Below, piece after piece: positions 27,401-52,559 of a stretch of DNA of 64,000 nt (position 1 is its first letter; each line of letters starts with the position of its first letter). The stretch is taken from positions 28,890,501 to 28,954,500 of the forward strand of contig NC_134368.1 of NCBI RefSeq assembly GCF_035582795.1, written 5' to 3'. A model generated the notes under the pieces. The model did no database searches. It saw nothing but the letters and a program-made list of their open reading frames with translations, and had not been told where the DNA came from. The stretch comes from Mycteria americana. Taxonomy: Eukaryota; Chordata; Aves; Ciconiiformes; Ciconiidae. The position numbers and the translations under genes are program-made.

Positions 27401-27484
27401 TTTCTGAGTGCCTGGTAATCTCAAAGGAGAAAACCTCTCCTCATAGCACATTTGTGAAATGTGAAAGTATCGTTATGCTTGCTG
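24446..27484. other. Intergenic DNA with a possible ancient repeat
   Basis: No gene recognised. A T17 homopolymer lies at 25817-25833. Overlapping frames on opposite strands at 26404-26647 are open together but have no family features. Confidence 0.55.
25195..25262 (+). repeat. Ancient amniote repeat relic (unclassified)
   Basis: The stretch ending TATTGACTTTGATGGGCGAT and GGATCAGGATCC resembles a motif common in old amniote repeats (ATTGACTT..ATGGG..GGATCAGG). It is short and diverged, so the family is not assigned. Confidence 0.4.
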
Positions 27485-27668
27485 AGGAGTTGAGGGGCCA
27501 GATCCTAAGAGATACCTGCCTCTCAAGGAAATCAGCGGGATACGTCACTAAACACCCTTGGGATTCAAGGCCCAAATCACTGGCCGAGGTCCCATAGGAA
27601 ATCCATCAAAGTGCCTGAGTTGAACCCATGTGGACCAAGTCTCAATCCAGTGTGTTAACCACAATCCC
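27485..27668 (-). repeat. MIR-like amniote SINE
   Basis: On the minus strand it reads GTGGTTAACACACTGGATTG, then GGGTTCAACTC, then GATTTCCTATGGGACCT. These follow the order of an amniote MIR: the tRNA-derived head with a B-box-like GGGTTCAA, then the core with ..TTTCCTGTGTGACCTTGG... The remainder toward 27485 ends in AGGATCTGGCCC. It is old and non-functional. Confidence 0.65.
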
Positions 27669-28267
27669 TTTTTCCTTACAGACAAAACCTTCTTCCTTTA
27701 ACTCCTTGAGCTGTTTAAAAAATGTTGGTAAACACATGTATACAAAATTTATGTATGAACTGATGCCTGTAGCTTCACATTGTCCATTTCATTCACATCT
27801 GAATGCACGACATGGCATGCATTGGGATTTGTAGGCACGCAGGTTATTATTATTGTTGCCGTGCATTGTATTTGCATTACGACCTTCCTTAAATGTGCAG
27901 CATTGTTTTGTTAAGCAATCAGAATGCAAATACCACTGGCACAGCTAGAAAACATTGAAGTATCCCAAGTACACAAAGTATGCAAACTGTGCAGTAAAGC
28001 ACACAAATCCTAACAAGCTCATTAGTACCATACTGCTGTGATTACAGAGCAAAATGCTTTCTGTGGTGCACCAGTCAGGCTATAGAGAGGGAAAGCTTTG
28101 CAATGCTTTAATGCAATGTTGCCATCAATTGTGTACTGCTACAGCAGTCATATTTTACTGGCATAAGCTGTTCTGAGAAAGAGACACTATTCTCTGCTTG
28201 TACCTTGCCTAGGTATCATTCTTGATTAGCCATTAGGCACTACATAATAATCATGAGGATGAGGATA

Positions 28268-28480
28268 ACAATTATAAACATAAGAATTATGGTCTTTGGT
28301 CAGACCAAAGCCCCATCTAGCTCAGTATCCCTTTTCTGATAGTGGCCAGAAGTATATTTTTAAGCAAGAAATGTGAGAAACCGGGCATGTATAGAGTGAT
28401 TCTTTCCCTGGGATGGCCTTTGAGTTTCCAGCAATCAGCACTATGTATGTGAAGTCTGAAACCAGACTCTGTAGGTGTCC
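28268..28480 (-). mobile_element. Old CR1 LINE 3' end
   Basis: The plus strand reads GGTCTTTGGTCAGACC, then CCATCTAGCTCAGTATCC and GATAGTGGCCAGAAG. In reverse complement this is the CR1-type 3' end with ..CTAGATGG..CTTTGGTCTGACC..ATTCTTATGTTTATA at its terminus. It is a heavily diverged copy. Confidence 0.65.
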
Positions 28481-28585
28481 TCTAGCAGTTTGATTTGCAT
28501 CATCGTCTCTGTTGTAACTTAATGACTCAAAACCAGATAACCAACTGCCTATTGTTAGTGTAACTTTAAGATCCCTGCCAGTAAA

Positions 28586-28592
28586 TACATAC

Positions 28593-28623
<31 letters not shown>

Positions 28624-28624
28624 A
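28586..28624. repeat. (TA)n / (CA)n microsatellite
   Basis: An ACATACATATAT run passes directly into alternating AC. It is a compound dinucleotide repeat between two CR1 fragments. Confidence 0.95.
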
Positions 28625-28754
28625 AACAACCATACACTGTCCAGTATATGCCAGCTTCCATTAAAAGAAAGGCACAGATCTTCAGCATAGTCATTTGAAA
28701 GATCTACTGAGACAAAGATTAAAGTTTTAAAGGAAAGTCACCCTGTCATATCAT

Positions 28755-28853
28755 GGTGTCAGAAATTATGTCAATCCTTCTTTGAGGCAGAGGATGGACT
28801 AAATGGCCTGTCAGTGCTCTTTCCTACATTGGTTTTTTATGAATCTATGATCA
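28755..28853 (+). mobile_element. CR1 LINE 3' tail
   Basis: GAGGATGGACTAAATGGCCT, GTGCTCTTTCCTACATTGG and the terminal TATGAATCTATGATC follow the CR1 3' UTR end. Orientation is opposite to the neighbouring CR1 at 28268-28480, so they are separate insertions. Confidence 0.7.
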
Positions 28854-31800
28854 TTCAGCTGCTATAACAGTTATAATGTTCAGTTGTAATTAGTCTGAAA
28901 TAGGAAAATGCCTTTCATTCTGCTTGATGATGTAACACACATGTAATATTTCAACTGGTGGAACCAGACGAAGGACCTGTAAGGGCTGTGGTCGTGTGGG
29001 GACCATAGCTCTTTGGCAAGACATAGGCACAGCACAGGATCTGAACTGCTGTACATACATATATCTTCTGGCCAAGAGCAATAGGGAGAGAGACATCAGC
29101 AACATAGGTGTGATCTATCTTAGCAAAAACGTCTCTACATTATTCACTGAACACAGGTTGTGGCGTGGCTCTGCCGGAGACTTACGTGGAGATCTTTACT
29201 GCACTTCTGGGTATTCTTGGCAACTGACCTTAGCAACTGATCTGAGCCTCCTCCTTTGCAGCAGGACCCAATCAATAATCAGACTGGTGTGCTGGAAAGA
29301 GAGAATACAAGTATATAGGCAGCAATGGTGGTGAAGCAAACTGCAAAGTGCTCCGTTAAACATATCACCTCAATGTCTGCCCTCAGAAATTCATGTGTCT
29401 CCAGGGTGAATTTCTCTTTTGAGAAGTGGTCCTTTTTACAAGGCAGGAAGCATTAGGTATGCTCATATCTCAGTCAAAGGGTTTCCTACACAGTGCCAAC
29501 AGTTATTCAGCAGTACTCATTATGCAGGTGAGATATATCGCAGTGCTGCTGCTCTGCAACACTCTGCAGATCTCTATGCACCATGTGCACAATGTCTGAA
29601 ATATAAGCAAATTTATGCTGCACTCATCCTTTTTGTGGTTATTAGTGTCATTTAGTATCATCTTCCTCCAGCAAATTGACTCACCAAGCAAAATGCACAA
29701 GTGCACTTTAAAGTGGATCACATTATCACGCCTACGTCTTCTGAAGAGCCAAGTGCCATTACTACTTTTCACAAGGAATAACTGCCTAAACTATTTCACA
29801 TTCTGCAGTACATCAACAGTGTATTTCCTCCATTCAGTTAGCAATTCAGAAGAGCGATTGAACAGTAATGCATGACTATCATATTGTTCTACAATGGAGA
29901 GATAAAATCTAGTGCATCACTTTATGCCTCTTTCAATGTTAGGGTATTCTTTTCTAGAGTCTCTTCATTGAGATATACAGTTGTATCACTCCGAAGGCCC
30001 TGATCGTATTTGGGGTTTCAACAAGGTATTTGCATTAAAAATACTACTTTTACTCTTAAAATATATTAGAGGTTTCTCTCTCAACACTACTGTTTAGATG
30101 ACATATAATCCTAACTGCACAGTTAATTTCACGGTCAGCTGTAGACCAAAAGCACTAATGATGGCCAAGTGCCGATAGGATTTTATTTCAGAAATATTTT
30201 CACATTGTTCACGAACACTCCTTCTTCCCCTGTGTGCTTTATTTTCTAGAAGGTCGGTGGAGTATCAAAGAAATACAACAAGGATGCAGACTGTTAAATG
30301 GTTAAGATTATGACTAAAACTATGAACTTGGAACCAGAAACCAGGAAACCAAAAATCAGGAACAAGAAGAAATTTTGGCTAAGAAGTATAGTCAGGAGAG
30401 CGGCTAAGGGTCAGAACCGAGAGCAACCAACAAGCTACTAAGTTGAAGAGCATAGCCAGAGCCCAGTCAAACTCCATATCATACATTTAGAGCTGAGATA
30501 AGAAGCAGCTCGTGCTTGAGCTAGAAAAGCTGCAGCCACTCAATGTCCAGAGATGAGGGCTAAATAAAACAGAATAAAACAAAGGAACAATGTTGTAGCA
30601 GGAATCACATTTTGCGCCCATGCATTGGGATGATAGCTTCTTATGCTCGATGCTACAGCTGTCTCTACCCAGACCTATATGTGGGTCATTAGTCCCCTGG
30701 GAGACTGCCTGTGGTAGCCCGGTGGCTTGTTGCACTTTGATTGCTCAGGAGTGCTTGTCAAGAGGCTGTCAGGAAAATCACCAAAGTACACACTTGAGCT
30801 TAGATCTCAGTGACTTTTGATAGGACTGACCTTTGTGCCTTTGAAAATCTACCCCTTGTTCTCTGCAAAGCAGTGGCTTCCCATGTGGTCTGTTATGTTT
30901 ACGATTATGCGTGTGTGGTGTTTCTGTGACCTCTTTTCACTCATTACCACTGCACTTAATACCATGGCAAAAGAAGGGTAATGATTCTTTTTTTGCAATT
31001 GTAACTAAAATGCTACCATAGCAGAGGGTACGTGTTGGCCAAGGTCTTTATTATGCAACCGTATGCAGATCACTGTGAATTGCATTGTTCATCTAGTTCA
31101 GTGATGCACCACCAAGGTGACTGGGCATTTTTAAGCTAATGATGAGACCATAAGTCTAATAAATGTGCTTGGCAATCACAGCAAACATATTGTCATTGTT
31201 GCAGATGTTATTCTTTCAAAATCACTTGGCAAACTCAACTAAAACACAGCCCTTGTGCATGCTCTGACCTCTCCTAAGAATGCACCATGAGGAACACTGA
31301 GGAGGTGAGATCGTTTAAGCAGACAAGTCATGGCCTACAGCTACAAAATCGGTACTTCTAACAGCACCATTGCAGTCTCCTTAGAATAAACGTGCAAGAG
31401 GCTAAATGAACATGGAATCAGTGAAGGGCAAATTTTGACAGAGAGCAGATTTTGAAAAGGAACATATCCATAAGTAATGCCAACACAGGTAGAGATCAAT
31501 TTCATATTACAATGATCTAGGCAGGTTGACATTAATTATCCAGTTTATTTTTGTAGCCATTATGCTGCAGTAACCCACTACTTGCTGATCTAGTAGCCTT
31601 TTGTTGTCTGTCAGAAAATACATTAACCACCAAATGCATCATGTCTCTGTGAGCTTTACCATTATGTGCAGTGATTCTCCATAAGGCTTATCAGATGCTG
31701 CAATTGCTGATTTCTTTGAAAGGATATATATCATCTCCCAGGCTGGGTCACCAGATTGCTAATGTTATGCCCTCAAAAAGTGGTGATGTACTGCCCAGAA

Positions 31801-34800
31801 CTTGTTGCAGCCCTAGTGTCTTGCAACTCATTATATATATGTATATTTTTATTTTTACATATGTATATGTATAGCATATATATGTATATTTTTCGCTACC
31901 AGGCATAAACAAGCCCGCAAGAGCCTGACCACTAAATATGCTCCTGACAATTAAGGGAGGAAAAGGAAATGTAAACCAGACACAATTTATTGAATTCTTG
32001 CTTCACTTATACCCAGTATTAATATGAATAAAGGTCAGTAGTTCAAGATTACTGCAAAATTCACTTGAGATCGTTCCGTGGACAGAAGCAGCCAACATGT
32101 CAAGACGGCTGCTTAGCAAGGGGCTGAAACAAACATGGTGGCAAGAGAGGTCTAAGACAAGACAGAGCTGTCATGTCTCATTCTCAAATGACACAAACAA
32201 TGCAGTTATGAAATCAGTTTCATTGCTTTTTTATATAAGCTTTCTGTGGCTTCCATGCTAAAAAACGGAAAAATATTACCCTTTGCTAGTGGAGCCATTT
32301 CACCAGGAAGCACGGCATGCGTCCAATTCAATGTGTCAGCAGCTTTCAATCCTCAGTGCAGTTTACCAACAGTTAAACTATTCAAGGCCTGTATTATAAC
32401 CTTTTAGAGATGATGTGTGGCAAGATGATTTTTGATAAATAGTGGAACCTTGGTACTACAAATGTGACCCTTGGCTTGCCAAGGAGAGCAGGTCTCTGGA
32501 TGCAACCTGACGTGTTGTCAGCCGCTGCTGCTCAGACAACCATTTTATCATCACTGCACACTCCGACCCGCACTATCGTCTCCTCTCACTCAGAATATGT
32601 GCGCTTCCATTCTCACCTGCATTTTGTTGCAATAGAACAGCAAAACGTTTAGACTACAGCAGAATGCCGCAAGCTCATTTCTGAGGGTGACCTTGAGTAC
32701 GCCTGGCACACGAGAAGTGCAGCGGAAGACAGGCAAGCACTTTGTCTTCTATACCTCTCCTATACCGCCTGTGTCCAACACTGGTATCACCACTTGAAAT
32801 AACAGAAAGGAACTAAATAAGTGCCCATTTTTGTGTGTGAATGCACATTCAGAATTGAACTTTCACGTGCATGCTATGAAAATCAAGAAACCAAAGACTG
32901 ATTAGAAACTTTCACCCTCCAAAACCTTTTTTTTTTTCCCATTTTGCTTTGAAGCTTAAGTCTTGTGATTTTTTTTAACTCTTCAGGGTAGGAAGCATGA
33001 ATTAAAAATCAGTCTGTGACCCATTACTATTTTATAATCCTCTCTTTGGCAAGTTGAAAGTAACAGCTTGCCAGGCTTGTATTTAAACTTTCATGGAATG
33101 ATGTGAGGGAGTGAAACGCAATGGCCCAGACAAGAGACAATACAGGAAAGCTAGGTGGTGTTGAGAAGGCCTGTCCAGAGACGCAGAACGAAAGTGTATT
33201 ACTGAATACACATGTTTTGAACTGATCTTAGATCAAAATAACATTTATTTTTCAGGAAGTAACTCCTTATAATAGTGACCATAATATTTTTAGATTCAGG
33301 AAGCACACAGGAATAACAGGGCCAAAGGCATCACCATGGCCGTGCTGACCTTCAGAAAGGAGAGCCATGTAAAAGTGAGGAGTCTTGTTTAAAAGAAGTC
33401 GAAGAAGGATGGCTAAGAGATTTAAATCCTCCCAGGCAGCATAGAGACACCTGAAGAACACCGTACTGGGAGCACAGCACCAGTGCATACTGCTTGCTGG
33501 AAATCCCTTGGGAACAGGTAAAAGGAAATCAGCATGACTAAACAGTAAAGCAAGGGAAGTTAGTGAAATTAAGAAGTTAGCATTCAAAACGATGAAGACG
33601 CAACTCAGTGAAGAAAAGAAAAAAGTTATAAATTCTGAGAGAATAAACATAAAACTATAATTAGACTAGCATTTGTTTTGTAAATATTATGGCAAAATTT
33701 CAAGGTATTAATTTTCCCCATAAGTAATTTGACTTGTCTATGACATCAAAAGACGAATTGAGGGCTTGATTCACTGGTTCCCCTGCCATTCATATCGTGC
33801 AGATCAGGATGAAAATTAATATAAAGTGCTGCGGAATAGAGCCATTTTATACTTGTTTTAGGCAGTATGAATGATAACAGGAAGTGTAGGACAAAAATGG
33901 ATCTAAATGTTTCTAAACCACCTTTTCTGAACTCCAGAAGAAGGGCAACCATATGAATCTTTCCCTGTTCAGACAAGAGAATGCCGTTAGTACATGGTAA
34001 ATCAAACTGCCTGATTTTATAACCACACCCTGGAGTCCCTTGACATGTTTATCTGTGCCTCATTAGTGGCAAATTTACTCCCTGATACAGCAGGGCCAAA
34101 TCGTCACGCTTGCAAATGCTGATTTTCCAAATTCACAGACTTCCCACTTATATGCAGCTAGATCCTGCCTAGTTATAGCCACAATTTGCTCCAGGGTCGT
34201 GCCTCCAACTTTGCCTCTCTGTACCTGTGTTCCTAGCCTTGCAACAAAGAAATGGATAAACGCAGCAAGTAATTTGCCATAAATGAGTTGTAATTTTTTA
34301 AGGAATTGGCTAAGTACACATTACTTTTTGTTTACTTCTCAGGACCCCTAGTCTGAACTAGTTCTACTGGAGTTCGGTAAAATGAATTCCAGAATGGTTT
34401 GCACAAGAGTTCTTAAAAAAACCAAACATGCCAGCAATGGGAAATATTTTTACCAAAGGCTCTTTCAATTCAGAAACAGAATCACTAGCCTGGGGAAAAA
34501 ATGATCATCTAATTTACCTCTGACCTGAAAAGGATTAGGAAGACAATTAATTTTATGAATTCTTGAGCAGTTTTGCCATGCTAAGGTTCTGCGTAAGTGC
34601 ATGCAGTATCAGGGCCCTCTCTCTCACATCAGTGGTCCTCTGTCCAGAGAGAGAAATATTTTGCAGGCATTTCACTGAAGAGTTAAAAATAGTCAATAAA
34701 TTGGAGGATAATCAAGATCATAAAAACATTAATCAAGAAGGGAGACACCCTAAAGCACTGATGAAATAATCTGCTGCCATTTATTTCCTTCACATTTCCC

Positions 34801-35529
34801 TTTATTTTATCTATTTCTTTTCCCTAGCCCTTTCTACAGACACATTCATTTTCTCTGCCACTGCCTACTGGATTTTGCTCTTGTTATGACTGCACACATA
34901 TCTCCATTTCCTCTTGATGGCTTGATACTTCTAATATGATATTTTGAAACATCATCTTGTGCATTCTGTGCTTCATTGCTATTGTAAAAATGCTAGGTTC
35001 CTGTAAAACTAAAAGCAGCAAATAGATTTTTTGGGGGGCAGATAAAATTGTGGAGATTTGTATTTTGCTCAAATACAGTTCTGCCTTTCAGGAGACATTT
35101 TTAGGAGCTGCCTTTGCTTTGTGTGGTCCTTTTCTGCAGTGACAGCAGGCAGTGGTTTAGTGGCAATTTTAAAATATAACATTACTGTATATTACAAACA
35201 GTACAATAGTGTTTTGGACAGCAACACCTCTTAAAAAAAAAACAATCAAAACAAGATGACATTCTTAGTTTCCTCCCTGTGTTGTAGCAACCTGTTCCTG
35301 GACAATTCTTCAACATCACAAAGCAGAGCCACTCACTCTTCCATTAAAAAAAAATAAACCCAATAAACCCACACACATGAATTCTGGATATTAATTGGTA
35401 ATCATATAAGATGGCAAGCTGTTTTTTTTTGAAACAAATAAATTTGTATTTTCACTTGATTTACTATTGCTTTCCAGTTACTCTCTAGTATATGTATTAT
35501 ATATTAAACTCGCAGAAAAGGTTTTTTTT
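28854..35529. other. Intergenic DNA downstream of YIPF7
   Basis: No gene recognised. It includes a purine-rich, imperfectly repeated stretch at about 30320-30480 (GGAACCAGAAACCAGGAAACC and similar) that may be an old repeat. By human synteny as I recall it, KCTD8 lies further in this direction, but none of its exons was seen. Confidence 0.55.
31831..31890. repeat. AT-rich (TATATG)-type low-complexity run
   Basis: Imperfect TATATA/TATATG alternation, interrupted by ATTTTTATTTTTAC. Confidence 0.85.
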
Positions 35530-35810
35530 AAATTATCATTTATTTTGTATTTTTTCACTTTTACTACCTTCTCAATACAAATGTTTTTCTTCAAGCTGTA
35601 AGACTTTCAAACACCATTATTGCAGTCATCTACCTGTTAGCTTGATTTTTTATTTCATTATCAGCCATTAGGCAAATAAAAGGTAAGTCATATAATCTAA
35701 TTTTGTTAATGGAACGTAATGCAACTCTAGGCAATCTAAGAATAAGTAAATAACCCCTTGCCCTTCAACAACCATAAACAGATTGTAATAAGGCTACCAG
35801 AAAATACATC
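35530..35810 (-). other. YIPF7: Probable YIPF7 3' UTR with two polyadenylation hexamers
   Basis: Downstream of the stop the minus strand carries AATAAA at 35654-35649 and again at 35544-35539. Either could end the message, giving a 3' UTR of about 180 to 290 nt. The true cleavage site cannot be fixed from sequence alone. Confidence 0.45.
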
Positions 35811-47894
<12,084 letters not shown>

Positions 47895-49060
47895 TCTGGT
47901 TGGAAAAATGATTGTAAATATCGATAAAATAGCCTTTGGAACAAGCCAATATCTGTGTTTTGAACTGTCCTACACTGAAATGAAAATGGTAAACCTCAAA
48001 AGTCACAAACTCATGAGAATCTTTCTGTAGAAACTCATGATAATATGGAAGTGACAAAAATGGACTCTTTACTTTCTTTTGTTTTAACAAGAGAAATTAA
48101 TCTTCTGTTACCATTAATTACTGTATATTAACTTACAAGTGGTATACAAGACTTCCTGCCCTGTTAGTGTTACCAAAAATAACGTAAGTAATTTTGAAAG
48201 AAGATATATATCAAGTAAACTATTGTTTTAAACAATTACTTTTCCTACTTTAAAAAAAAGATCGGGGCCATGTCTGAATGCTTAGAAATTAATGGTTTTT
48301 AAGAAGTATTTTGGGTTTCAAAAACAATTACTATTTTCAGCTATTTATGTTTTGCAATATTATATATGACTATCATAAAACAATAGAAAAATACAAATAT
48401 ATTCACAGAATTTGTGATTTCTGTTTAAGGACACTGTAGTTGGCATATTAGGAGTACCAGAAAAAGATTCTCACTGGTTAGCTACGTGACTTTGAAGAGG
48501 ACAGCATACTGAATGATTGGAGAGTAAAGAAAACACGTTAAAACGTATTTCTCATTCCTGCTGAGCCATAGTTCAGCTCTGTAGCTACGGACTGATAGAC
48601 TAAGAAAGGAACAACTTTCTGTTTTCCCTTCCACAGTGTGACTAACCTAGGATGGGGTCATTCCTGTTTTTGTAACTATTTGAATTTTGCACACACTGGG
48701 CCCATTTCCCGTATCCTGTGTGTAGGCAGGACTGGTTGTCTGGGTCATATATAAGCAGCATAAGAAATGAAGCACATTGGTTCTGTAAAACATGAGGTAC
48801 CTTTTGGCATTAGAGAGTGTTTTAAATTGGAAAGAGATTTCATTAATTCTTAAATTTGGTCTAGGTGCTTCTTATGTTATTAACACGGCCAACTATAAAG
48901 CCACAAAACAGCTTCAAAATTGCCAGGTCTACCAAGACGAGTAATTCCATGCCTTGAGTAGGAGCATCCACAGGATTAAGGACCGACCCTGTTCTGCCTC
49001 AGCGGCACCTTTCTGCTGAGCCACGGGCGGCAGAGACGCTACGGCTGCTCGGAGCAGCGC
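47895..49060. other. DNA upstream of the first YIPF7 coding exon
   Basis: AT-rich, becoming GC-rich near 48990-49060 next to a CR1. No 5' exon could be placed, and no core promoter is evident. Confidence 0.5.
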
Positions 49061-49290
49061 GTGGCTTCAGGGAGTCCCCGAACCACCGAACGGGAGGCTG
49101 GAGGGCACCTCTGGGGATGGCCTGGGCCAACCCCCTGCCCAAAGCAGGGTCCCCCACAGCGGGCTGGTCAGGGCCGTGCCCAATGGGGTTTTGAAAAGCC
49201 TGGTTTTGTCATCTTTACTCCCTCCCATCAGGTGGTTACGTTCATTGAGGAGATCCCCCTGAGCCCTCTCTCCTGCCAGCTAAAGTTCTT
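49061..49290 (-). mobile_element. CR1 LINE 3' region with internal deletion
   Basis: On the minus strand it reads ACCCTGCTTTGGGCAGGGGG, then TTGGCCCAGGCCATCCCCAG, matching the CR1 ...GGGCAGGGGGTTGGACTAGATGACC... end. Further upstream is GAGAGGGCTCAGGGGGATCT, which normally lies some 250 nt away, so the middle of the 3' region appears to be missing. The terminal TCTGTGATTC repeats are not recognisable. Confidence 0.75.
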
Positions 49291-50569
49291 CAGTGAATTA
49301 GGGGAAGGTCTGAGCAGGATTTGCCTGTAAATGCATAGGTGTATGCATGTGTTTCACCACTTGGCTAGCATTTATGTAATTAAACTCTTAAAACACACAG
49401 AGAAGTTATATAACCTGACTGATAACCATAGCCATATCCAATTTACTTAGATTTTCATGTAAGATATTAATCTCTCCTAACATTTCCCATTTTCTTCACT
49501 TCTGCCCTCTTTTCCAACTTTCCAAATGCCATTGGCAAAAATACGCTTTTCCTCTCACAGTTCCTCTCACAGTTCTCTCTATATTTATCAAGCAGACACT
49601 GCTTATGGGAAAGATCTTTGCAAATCTTTTTGTGAGGTAAAAGTTATGAAGATTAGTATTTCATCAGGGACCTTGAAATGCTGCACATTAAAGTTTCTAA
49701 ATTGTATCCCATAATCAGACTAATCTGTAGGGACCCAATTCCTTCATTTACCTAGAGCATTCAAAGTAGAAGTTATTCTTATATAATTTTCTTAACTGCT
49801 GACTAATCATGCAGGATTTCCAAATTTAGAAGAGAAATAATTTTTACATTGTAAATATGAATTAATATAAATTAATTGTACTAAGCTATTTACTGTGGGT
49901 TTATTTGGAATTGCATACCAGTTATGCATTTGTTCAATAAAGATTTTACATGGAATATGTTTTAAAAAACTTTACTTGGTACCTCTACCCCAGTAGTTAA
50001 ATTCCAGTAAGTCTTTAATGTTCTTTCCTATCACTATAAGGAATGAAATAATTACTTAACCAGTTACACCACAATCTGTATAACAGAGTTCAGAAAAGAT
50101 AAATTTATTTTCCAAAATAATCTGGAGTTAGGGTTACTTACTTTTTAAGATATTTGATGAAAACTCCAGTCTGTTGAATTTACATGTTGGAGAACACCTA
50201 AAATATCCTCTTGCTTCAACAGGGATGAGCTTACTGCTATTTATAAGATTCTAAATTTGATCTTTGAACAGATGCATATGAAGGAAAAAAAAACCCCACA
50301 ACCTGTCAATATCACGGCCAGCATTTAACAAGAACTAACAACAATAAGCAGAAGAGGATAGGAATCTTCAAGGAAAGCAGAACAAAATGAACAAATACCC
50401 TTCTATATATTTCAACCCAATAATCTAGATTGTAGTTTAGAGCTTCTTTCTTAAGTAGGTATTTATAAAGGTCCTGGTGGAGCCCTCACGAGCTGAGCTG
50501 TCACGCATTAAAAAGTTTTAACAATATGTAATAATACCTGTTAAATGAGTAGGGTAAATGCATTTGCTT
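49291..50569. other. Intergenic AT-rich DNA
   Basis: No gene or repeat recognised between the CR1 fragment and the CpG-rich block. Confidence 0.55.
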
Positions 50570-50865
50570 GGGGGTACGCTTCGAGCAGATGTTTCTGCAG
50601 CGCGGACCGCAGAGCCGCTCCTCGTGGCTGGCAGAGCGAGCTTTCAAGCGTGCGCCGCTGGGGCAGAGCGTGATGCTCCCCGGGACCGCAGCAGCCGAGG
50701 CAGGGAGGGCGAAGGCACCGCGGGGCCAGGTCCATCCGCTGGTCCGAGGCTCCAGGCACATTCCCCTGCCCCATCGCTTCTCCAGGAGCTGTCGTCCACC
50801 TGCAAAGCAGTCTCTTGCACTGCAGCACCCACCACACCAGGATCAGGGCAAGTCTCCACTTAAGA
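50570..50865. promoter_or_regulatory. CpG-rich block, candidate promoter upstream of YIPF7
   Basis: A roughly 300-nt block is rich in G+C and CpG (for example GCAGCGCGGACCGC and GCACCGCGGGG) inside otherwise AT-rich DNA. It lies about 2.7 kb upstream of the first YIPF7 ATG. Overlapping frames are open on both strands here, as expected from GC richness, and none resembles a known protein. It could be a CpG-island promoter for YIPF7, for a divergent gene, or an unrecognised GC-rich insert. Confidence 0.35.
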
Positions 50866-52559
50866 GACAAGGAACCCTGCTCTGCGCTTTGAGGGCCTTT
50901 ATTGAATGTGCAGACATCAGATTCATGGTTAATTTTTTTCATGCCATGCTCAGAGTGATATCCATTTCGTTACCCGTCCTGTTGTGAACAAAACATCAGG
51001 AACCTCTGCTCTATAGTCCTGGCTGCTAGAAAACTTGTAGCACAGTATGGATTTTGAAATAGTGCTTAAACTTCAAAGACAGCTTTTCTATTTACACATG
51101 CTTTAGTATCAGGTACTTAACCAGTCATAATAGGTGCTGCCTTTTTCACTTATTTATTGGATAGACTCCCAGTGAGCGCTTAGGCTGGCTAACTTAAGGA
51201 ACGGGACATTAAATGGGATGTATTATCATGCCATTAATCTATGCCTCAGGTGCATATTAAATTCTGTGAGGTTGAAGGCCAAGTGACTTCCATTTCATTA
51301 GGAGAATAATCATGCCCTGTTAGTACATGACCTACAACGCTATGAAAGAATTATAATATAGGTGCCTTTTTAAATAAGAAAAAATGAAGTATACCAAGTT
51401 TTCATTCAGTATATATGTCCAAAAAAGAGCCCAGAACTGATGGATGGTGAGAAGCAGAAAAATATAACATCTGTTTCTGCCAATTAAGGGTAATCTAACT
51501 ATTGTATGTACTACAGTTATTGTTAAACCTTCCTCATGCTGTTAAATTTCTCTCCTGCCGTTTCCAGAATAACAATTCATGTTGCTCCACCCACCAAGGT
51601 GAATTTTCAGTTTCAGTTCTTAGCAATCTGCTAATCTCTAAACATCTCGGTTTAGATAATATGGTTTGATCTCGTTTATACCAAATCACTGGGGGGAATG
51701 ATAGAGGATTAACTTCTGCCCTTCAAGAAGGTAACAACAACAACAAAAAATTTTAGACATAGAAAAACCCTAATTTTGTAGGGTTATGCTAGATATTTTA
51801 ATTAAAAAATTGACCTGGTTACTTTTGCTATTTTCAATTAGAAAAAGTTGTATACATACGTACATATATATTGCATACAAATATATATACATATATGTAT
51901 ACTGGCTGCCAGATAAGAACTGAGAGTAATTATCAGACAAGGCACTTCAGAGAAGGAATTTAAATAGAAAAAAATACAATGACTAGTACTGGGGAAGGTT
52001 GAGGAATATTTTAATAGCTGTTTAACATATTACAGTTAGAAAAGAAAGCCACCTGAATATTAAAAAAAAAAAAGAATGAAATTAAAATTGAAATATATAT
52101 ATTTCTCTCCTTATATAAAATCAAAATATAATATACTTTATTTTACTTATTATACATGAATTATACATGTATACTATGTTAATATCCCTGTGTATATAGG
52201 CATATAAATGGACATCTAAAATACAAAAATGGAAAATAATATTAGTTAGAAATGATGATGCAGACGATTAAAAAATAAAAAGAAGATAAGATTAAGTAGT
52301 TGACAGAAAAGTGACTGATAGAAACAAGGCCTGTCCGAGCGTATTAGAAGCAGACAGAATCATACCAGTACTGCCATTCTCTTATCAGATGAAAAAGTAA
52401 AGGGATCAATAAAACAAAAAGACAGAAACATTTAATTAGAAATGCTCAAATCAACATTTTAAAATTCTGCATCTAAAAGTTTCAGAAGAACTGGTCAAAA
52501 ACTTTCTACATTGTTGAGCTGGGAAACAATAGGAAAGTCTGAGAAGATCAAAACTAAGT
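50866..52559. other. Intergenic AT-rich DNA
   Basis: No gene recognised. A TATATA/CATATA low-complexity run lies at 51850-51902, and a short AAC repeat near 51730. Material from about 52340 may already belong to the CR1 copy that follows. Confidence 0.5.

Noticed and set aside
33267-33650. 127-codon minus-strand frame
   Set aside because: Same cause: an A/G-rich plus strand, no recognisable domain, and no splice structure linking it to YIPF7.
50541-50987. Overlapping frames of 133 and 139 codons on opposite strands
   Set aside because: They lie in the CpG-rich block, where stop codons are rare in all frames. Neither resembles a known protein, including GUF1.
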